A stretch of DNA of 31,909 bases from a virus. The position numbers and the translations under genes were made by a program. Within the stretch, counting starts at the first letter, position 1. The number at the start of each line of letters is the position of its first letter. Location: the IMG/VR virus record IMGVR_UViG_3300046680_000213, positions 1 through 31,909 of that record. One strand, written 5' to 3'. The notes beneath the pieces are model-generated. The model was not told the DNA's origin. It saw nothing but the letters and a program-made list of their open reading frames with translations, and ran no database searches. This document shows positions 27,299 to 31,909 of the stretch, piece by piece.

Positions 27299-29193
27299 TG
27301 AAAAAGACGATCGACTTCAAACACGGCAAACTTACGCTGCTGGAGACAGATGCCTACAATGCAAGAGCGCTAGAACTCTACGGCGAGATCGAAGAGATCC
27401 AGACCGAATTGATGCTTTCGCTGTTCGAGGAAGGCGACACCGTCGTCGATGTCGGCGCCAACCTGGGCCGCACCGTCGTTCCTCTGGCGCGCAAGGCCGG
27501 GCATCTATACGCCTTCGAGCCGCAGTCGCGCATGTTTGAACTGCTGAAAGAGAACATCGCGCAGAATGATCTCGAGAATGTCACGGCGAAAAACATGGCG
27601 CTCGGCGCCGCCTTCGGCGCGGCCGGCGTAGCAAAAACGGATTACGAGAAGATCGGTGATTTTGGCGGCTGCACGCTGACGCTGGGCGATGACGTCAAGG
27701 TCGCTACACTCGATAGTTTCAACCTCGACAAGTGTCATTTCATCAAGGTCGACGTCGAGGGCATGGAGGCTGATGTTCTGCGCGGTGCTGCGGAGACACT
27801 TAAGCGCTGCAAGCCGATCCTGTACGTCGAGAACGACCGGCTGCAGAAATCAGTGGCGCTGATCACGCTGCTCCGCGAACTGGAATACGAGATGTATTGG
27901 CACGCGCCAAAATTATTTAACCCGAATAATTTTCGCGGCCACAAAGAGAATGTCCTGGTCGGCTGCAACACCATCAACATGCTGTGCGTGCCGATGGGCG
28001 TTACCATCAAACAAACTTCGGGCTTGCGCCGCGTGGTGTCGTCCTATGATCGTGAGGATGGCCGCGCGCAGCAACTGCCGCAGCACGTCAAACTGTGCAA
28101 CGGCTGGGCCGGCATCGCTAGATTCGGCGGTATCGGCGACAATCTGATGGCCTGCGCTGCTGCTCACGCGCTCAAGCGCAAGGGGCTCAAGGTCGAGATG
28201 ATCACCTCGCACGAAGCGGCGTGGCAGGTGTTTTTGTATAACCCAAACATCGACAAGTTGTCGGTGAAGACGCGCTCGGAGATGCCGAGTGACATGGGTG
28301 GCTGGCAGAAATGGCACAGGGGACGAGCCGACGAGTATGACGTCTATTGCCACCTGTCGCATTCCTGCGAGTCCTCACTGGCCTTCTTCCCCGAGATGAC
28401 GCAATTCCATTGGCCGGCGCACGTGCGACGCAAGATCGCCAACAAGAGTTACCTCGAGATGGTGCTCGATATCGCCGGCTGCGGCTATGATTTCGGGCCG
28501 TTGTTTTATCTGCATCCGAGCGAATACGAAGACATCATGAAGACCAAGGCCAAGGTCGGCGAACGCTGCATCGCCATCGCCATGTCGGGCTCGCGGGTCG
28601 ACAAGACACATCCCAGGCTGGGCGCGCTGGTGGCGCGCATCATCAACGAGATGGAGGTGCCTGTCGTCATGCTCGGCGATCCCGATCGCAATCTGGAAAC
28701 CGCCAGGCAGGTCGAGCAGTACATCATCAATACCAATGGCTCTTCCAAGGGCCTGCACATCGCCATCACGCATGGCAATGGCGCGATCGACTGGCCGATC
28801 CGACGCGCGCTGGCAATGTGCGCCGTCAGCGATCTGGTGATCGGTCCCGATACCGGACTGATGTGGAGCGTGGCGATGGATCCGGTGCCAAAGATCATGC
28901 TGCTCGGGCATGCCTCGCCGGAGAACACCACCAAGCACTGGATCAATACCGTGACGTTGCACGCCGATCAGCAGAAAGTCCCATGTTGGCCATGTCACTG
29001 TCTGCATAACGCAGAGAAGGGGCAATTCCCGCCCTATTGCACGCCGAATTCCGACAACACAGGAACGGCGTGCATCTCTGACATCAGCGTCGAAACCATC
29101 ATGCAGCACACCAAGGCGCTTTGGCTGCAGAACGAGGAGAGACAATGCCAGACGAAAAGCGAGGCGATACTTTCGGTGGCCGCGGAAGCCTGA
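27298..29193 (+). CDS. Fused FkbM-family methyltransferase and GT9 (heptosyltransferase-like) glycosyltransferase
   Basis: A 631-residue two-domain enzyme. Residues 1 to about 235 are an FkbM-type SAM methyltransferase: motif I VVDVGANLGRTVVPLA (49-64), FEPQ (73-76), and FIKVDVEGMEADVLRGA (148-164). FkbM enzymes O-methylate sugars or natural products. Residues about 265-605 resemble GT9: RFGGIGDNLMACAAAHALKR (275-294), a central HWPAH-rich part, LVIGPDTGLMWSVAMD (513-528), and a cysteine-rich end (CWPCHCLH, 563-570). GT9 includes LPS heptosyltransferases. Coupled to the upstream tail fibre, it may modify host LPS or virion glycans. The last 49 bases overlap the next gene. Confidence 0.85.
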   Translation: MKKTIDFKHGKLTLLETDAYNARALELYGEIEEIQTELMLSLFEEGDTVVDVGANLGRTVVPLARKAGHLYAFEPQSRMFELLKENIAQNDLENVTAKNMALGAAFGAAGVAKTDYEKIGDFGGCTLTLGDDVKVATLDSFNLDKCHFIKVDVEGMEADVLRGAAETLKRCKPILYVENDRLQKSVALITLLRELEYEMYWHAPKLFNPNNFRGHKENVLVGCNTINMLCVPMGVTIKQTSGLRRVVSSYDREDGRAQQLPQHVKLCNGWAGIARFGGIGDNLMACAAAHALKRKGLKVEMITSHEAAWQVFLYNPNIDKLSVKTRSEMPSDMGGWQKWHRGRADEYDVYCHLSHSCESSLAFFPEMTQFHWPAHVRRKIANKSYLEMVLDIAGCGYDFGPLFYLHPSEYEDIMKTKAKVGERCIAIAMSGSRVDKTHPRLGALVARIINEMEVPVVMLGDPDRNLETARQVEQYIINTNGSSKGLHIAITHGNGAIDWPIRRALAMCAVSDLVIGPDTGLMWSVAMDPVPKIMLLGHASPENTTKHWINTVTLHADQQKVPCWPCHCLHNAEKGQFPPYCTPNSDNTGTACISDISVETIMQHTKALWLQNEERQCQTKSEAILSVAAEA

Positions 29194-29306
29194 GCATCGA
29201 CGATAGCAAGGTCTACATCGTCCGCCGCAAAGCGGATGGCGACTACAAGATCTTCCATGACGGGAGAGAAGAAAAGATTGAACCCAGCAAAGCAGAGGAG
29301 AAGTAA
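29145..29306 (+). CDS. Small hypothetical protein (53 aa)
   Basis: The ATG at 29145 follows GAGGAGAG closely, a strong ribosome site, and is preferred over an upstream in-frame start at 29121. The product, MPDEKRGDTFGGRGSLSIDD and a basic/acidic remainder (SKVYIVRRKADGDYKIFHDG), is a small charged, beta-rich protein. It overlaps the sugar-enzyme gene by 49 bases in another frame and abuts the next gene (TAAATG). No family is recognised. Confidence 0.65.
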   Translation: MPDEKRGDTFGGRGSLSIDDSKVYIVRRKADGDYKIFHDGREEKIEPSKAEEK

Positions 29307-29717
29307 ATGGCTAACATAAGCTCTTATATGGCGCTCAACACCATGAACTGGTGGATGAACACTGCTGGCGCCGCCACCAGGCCGGTTGCGTGGGGCGTCG
29401 GCCTTTCGCTGGGTGCGCCAACGTCCGTATCAGGCAGCGAGATCACGCTGTCGTCGTCGAACTACAGCCGAGCCTCTGGGCTATTCCAGAACCCGGCGGT
29501 CGTCGCGGCGGGCGTGGCCACGGTCACCAACACGGCGGCGATCACCTACTCCAATCTGTCGGTGGGAACATTCTCCGGCGTGCAGGTCTGGGACACGGTG
29601 TTATCAAATAATTCCGGCAACATGCTGTGGTACGGTCCACTCTCGGTGGCCCGCATCACGCAGGCTGGTGATTCGCTGGTGTTTGCCTCGGGCGCGCTGA
29701 CCGCAGCCCTGAGCTGA
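29307..29717 (+). CDS. Virion surface/tail fibre-type protein (136 aa)
   Basis: Begins MANISSYMALNTMNWWMNTA and continues with a repetitive beta pattern: WGVGLSLGAPTSVSGSEITL, then SGLFQNPAVVAAGVATVTNT and GVQVWDTVLSNNSGNMLWYG. I recognise this from small phage tail-fibre-like proteins whose opening helix is followed by a jelly-roll-like domain. It probably sits on the virion surface; the exact place is unknown. The start follows the preceding stop directly and its TGA overlaps the next ATG. Both junctions indicate co-translation with the neighbours. Confidence 0.7.
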   Translation: MANISSYMALNTMNWWMNTAGAATRPVAWGVGLSLGAPTSVSGSEITLSSSNYSRASGLFQNPAVVAAGVATVTNTAAITYSNLSVGTFSGVQVWDTVLSNNSGNMLWYGPLSVARITQAGDSLVFASGALTAALS

Positions 29718-30097
29718 TGTTCAGCAAGAAGAGTCGAGACGGCGAGATCCTCGTCGACCATAGAGCCTCGCCCGGTATTCCCGCAGAGATTGCCCGCAGG
29801 CTTGGCTACGCTCCCGAGCAAGTCAAGGAGGGTGCCATCTTCGAGGCACCGACGCTGGGCTGTCCGCACTGCGGGTCGTGTGTCGTCATGAACCCATTGC
29901 GCACGCGCGAGCGCGCGCACTGCTACCAGTGCAATGCCTACATCTGCGACGGCTGCGATGCTGTCCGGCGTGAGCCGAATTACGTCCACATGACCATCGA
30001 GCAAATCAAGGAGATGGTGGCCAGCGGAAAGTATGTCCTGAGCGGTTCTATGCACCGCCCAACCCTAACCAGAACTGGAGGCCACTCAGATGGCTAA
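29717..30097 (+). CDS. Zinc-binding small protein with Cys clusters (126 aa)
   Basis: Coupled to the previous gene by TGATG. Cysteines fall in pairs: CPHCGSC (49, 52, 55), CYQC (69, 72) and CDGC (77, 80), enough for two zinc sites in a treble-clef or ribbon-type fold. The N-terminus SPGIPAEIARRLGYAPEQVK and the phrase EGAIFEAPTLGCPHCGS form a pattern I recall from rhizobial phages, with no known function. It ends VLSGSMHRPTLTR before the stop. Zinc fingers among tail genes are unusual; it may be an assembly factor or act in the host. It overlaps the next gene by eight bases. Confidence 0.7.
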   Translation: MFSKKSRDGEILVDHRASPGIPAEIARRLGYAPEQVKEGAIFEAPTLGCPHCGSCVVMNPLRTRERAHCYQCNAYICDGCDAVRREPNYVHMTIEQIKEMVASGKYVLSGSMHRPTLTRTGGHSDG

Positions 30098-30611
30098 AAG
30101 AGTATTCACTTCAGGCAACTTGACCTTTGCCGCGACTGCAGCCGGTTCGCAGGCCACGTCGGGCGGCTACATGGCGCTGACAGGTGCTTCAGCGACACAG
30201 ATAACCGATGTGCTGGAGGTCATGATCTCAGGCAAGGCCGGCACCGCAGCGGTATTGGCAACATATCTTGCGAGACAAGGCAGCATAGGAACCGGCACCG
30301 TCGGCGCGCTAGCAGCGCAAAATTCGGATGGTCCGATGCACTTTGCAACTGCAGCCTTGGCGGCTCCCGTGGTTCCTGCCGTGTCCTACGCAACCAACCA
30401 GGTGATTCCATCCAATGCGACCACGGATGCCAAACTTGAACTCGGGATCAACGTGTTTGGTGGCATCATCAGATGGAACGCAGCTCCCACGCAGCAATGG
30501 ACGATGGTCGGCAATACGGCTCCCGGCGGCGGCAGTATTTTGTGGAATAGTTCATCCGCAGGTGGCGTGTCCGGTCTTGCCGATGCGCACATCATCTATG
30601 AGACAACCTGA
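30090..30611 (+). CDS. Predicted virion structural protein (173 aa)
   Basis: GGAGG precedes the ATG at 30090. It is composed of small residues with repeated beta-type stretches: MAKRVFTSGNLTFAATAAGS, MALTGASATQITDVLEVMIS, SYATNQVIPSNATTDAKLEL and GGSILWNSSSAGGVSGLAD. There are no cysteines and few charges, as in all-beta capsid-decoration or fibre-like proteins. It lies in the terminal group of small surface proteins before the large lectin-like one. The family is not named. The start overlaps the zinc protein by eight bases. Confidence 0.65.
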   Translation: MAKRVFTSGNLTFAATAAGSQATSGGYMALTGASATQITDVLEVMISGKAGTAAVLATYLARQGSIGTGTVGALAAQNSDGPMHFATAALAAPVVPAVSYATNQVIPSNATTDAKLELGINVFGGIIRWNAAPTQQWTMVGNTAPGGGSILWNSSSAGGVSGLADAHIIYETT

Positions 30612-30613
30612 GC

Positions 30614-31867
30614 ATGCCCATTTCGTTTGCTTCCTCTGGGATTTTGCCGGTTCCGGTTCCAGTTCTCATTCCCCTTGCTGGGGCCGCCATCGATCTGTGG
30701 TTTGCCAACAATCAATACTATGACAGTGGGGCCGGTGGATTAGGCCAATCGGTAACCAGCTATCTATCCCTCACCCGTGCCTCCACCGCTTTTATCACAA
30801 CCGCAGCCGGGACGCTGACATCATTCGGTAGCAATACCTTGCGCATCGCCGATTCTGGATTGCTGATTGAGGGATCGCAGACCAATTATGTCCTGTTCTC
30901 ACAGGATTTCTCCAATGCTAATTGGACTAAAACCAATTCCAGCATTGGGACAACAACAACTGCACCAGACGGCACGAGCACAGCGCAAAAACTTGTCGAA
31001 GCGGCCGGAAGCGCAGAACATTATGTTACTGCCACTGTCGGTGGGACAGGGAACGATTCAAATGAATCTATATATGTCAAGGCCGCCGAACGGTCTTGGG
31101 TAGCTATAGCAAATGCTACACGGAGTGTAGTTGCCAACTTCAACGTAGGCACAGGAGTAGTCGGGACATTTACTGGATTTTCTAATACCTCGATTGAGGC
31201 ATTAGCGAACGGTTGGTATCGTTGCAAAGCATATGCCTCTGCGGGACAAACCGATCTCAGAATACAATTGGGGGATGCCGACACCGGAACGGGTGGAACC
31301 TACAGTTATACTGGAGATGGGTCGTCGGGTCTTTTCATCTGGGGCGGACAACTAGAGCGTGGCATACCAAATTTATTCACGTCGTACATTCCCACGACCA
31401 CAGTATCCGTAGCGAGGGCGGCGGATGCGATAAGTCCTATTGCTGCTTTGTTTACGGATCTATCGAATATGCCATTTTCAGTTGTTTCTGACGTCAAAGC
31501 TAGCTTCGGTCCAAGCTCTCAAGCTATCATTGCTGATTCTGCCAGCGATATAGCTACAAACAACATAGACTCCAATACAGTGGCCTCCACTTATGACGGC
31601 GTGACATTTCCCCAGGCAACTCTTGGCAATTCATTAACTTTCACCATTGGGGCCAAGGTTGGGGTCGGGATGTCCGCCGGAGGGCGGTCCATTGTAGCCG
31701 CGGGCGGAACAGTGACTACTGGAGGGGGGCCGGTAGCTCAAGAAACAACCCTGGTAATTGGGCGCGGCAATGGCGGTGGCCACCCTTTATATGCGTATCT
31801 CCGTCGCCTCACCGTCTGGACCAGCAAACTCGCCGATACCACGTTACAAGGATTTACCTATCCATGA
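30614..31867 (+). CDS. Surface protein with lectin/carbohydrate-binding-like domain (417 aa)
   Basis: Starts after the previous stop (TGAGCATG). The phrases SLTRASTAFITTAAGTLTSF, RIADSGLLIEGSQTNYVLFS and QDFSNANWTKTNSSIGTTTT form the opening of a common phage domain carried by head-spike and tail proteins, followed by a carbohydrate-binding-like beta sandwich (GWYRCKAYASAGQTDLRIQL, GLFIWGGQLERGIPNLFTSY). The C-terminus (PLYAYLRRLTVWTSKLADT) ends as lectin-like (LamG/concanavalin) domains often do. It probably binds cell-surface glycans. The codons are noticeably less GC-rich than those of the neighbouring genes, which may indicate recent acquisition. The stop overlaps the next start. Confidence 0.75.
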   Translation: MPISFASSGILPVPVPVLIPLAGAAIDLWFANNQYYDSGAGGLGQSVTSYLSLTRASTAFITTAAGTLTSFGSNTLRIADSGLLIEGSQTNYVLFSQDFSNANWTKTNSSIGTTTTAPDGTSTAQKLVEAAGSAEHYVTATVGGTGNDSNESIYVKAAERSWVAIANATRSVVANFNVGTGVVGTFTGFSNTSIEALANGWYRCKAYASAGQTDLRIQLGDADTGTGGTYSYTGDGSSGLFIWGGQLERGIPNLFTSYIPTTTVSVARAADAISPIAALFTDLSNMPFSVVSDVKASFGPSSQAIIADSASDIATNNIDSNTVASTYDGVTFPQATLGNSLTFTIGAKVGVGMSAGGRSIVAAGGTVTTGGGPVAQETTLVIGRGNGGGHPLYAYLRRLTVWTSKLADTTLQGFTYP

Positions 31868-31909
31868 TCGACTATTTCTGCCGATGGACGAGCGAAGCCG
31901 CCGCCAAGC
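31864..31909 (+). CDS. Hypothetical protein, 5' part only (runs off the right edge)
   Basis: ATG overlapping the previous stop (ATGA), reading MIDYFCRWTSEAAAK to the window edge. A short opening of this form (IDYFCRW followed by a small-residue helix) is one I recall from hypothetical proteins in alphaproteobacterial phages, but too little is visible to assign it. The coupling to the lectin-like gene supports its being real. Confidence 0.5.
   Translation, partial: MIDYFCRWTSEAAAK

Noticed and set aside
28375-29145. Minus-strand open frame opposite the FkbM-GT9 gene
   Set aside because: The His/Asp/Arg-rich composition is typical of an antisense shadow of a GC-rich gene; no ribosome site.

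Overview
The window is most of the genome of a tailed phage, or a prophage, with a short-tailed (podovirus, P22-like) virion. The order terminase, portal, scaffold, capsid, gp4-like and gp10-like tail genes, then three ejection proteins follows P22 closely. The high-GC codon use and the style of many small proteins suggest an alphaproteobacterial host, perhaps Rhizobiales such as Bradyrhizobium; this is inference from recall, not a search. I see no tRNA, CRISPR array, integrase or endolysin here, so lifestyle and lysis mechanism are unresolved.

Left arm (1-4800): two leftward genes face a rightward XRE regulator across a compact divergent promoter whose two -35 boxes form one palindrome. Rightward early genes follow: a protein carrying a DnaA-type DNA-binding domain, a two-domain replication protein whose linker DNA looks like an origin, a gene overlapping it by 179 bases, and a C5-cytosine methyltransferase. 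The methyltransferase encloses two other plausible genes in a second reading frame: a protein with repeated WPTPQARD-type motifs and an HNH nuclease. A small gene, a remnant of a second methyltransferase 3' end and a DUF6456-like gene close this arm.

Packaging and middle region (4800-11165): a palindrome-rich stretch (a cos/pac candidate) lies directly before a putative small terminase and a clear large terminase. About ten small, often overlapping genes follow, including one with a signal peptide and two with membrane segments, and then a conserved 442-residue phage protein. One gene (10886-11113) runs leftward against the operon from its own near-consensus promoter, the layout of a moron.

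Late region (11166-31909): portal, a pectate-lyase-fold tailspike placed unusually between portal and scaffold, scaffold, major capsid protein, a structured intergenic RNA, connector-type genes, a gp10-like tail protein, a beta-helix fibre, three ejection proteins with P22-like sizes, and a tail-collar fibre. Next comes a fused FkbM methyltransferase and GT9 glycosyltransferase, then several small virion-type proteins and a lectin-like surface protein. At least four proteins look built to touch the cell surface. Together with the sugar-modifying fusion enzyme they suggest a phage strongly concerned with host surface polysaccharide.
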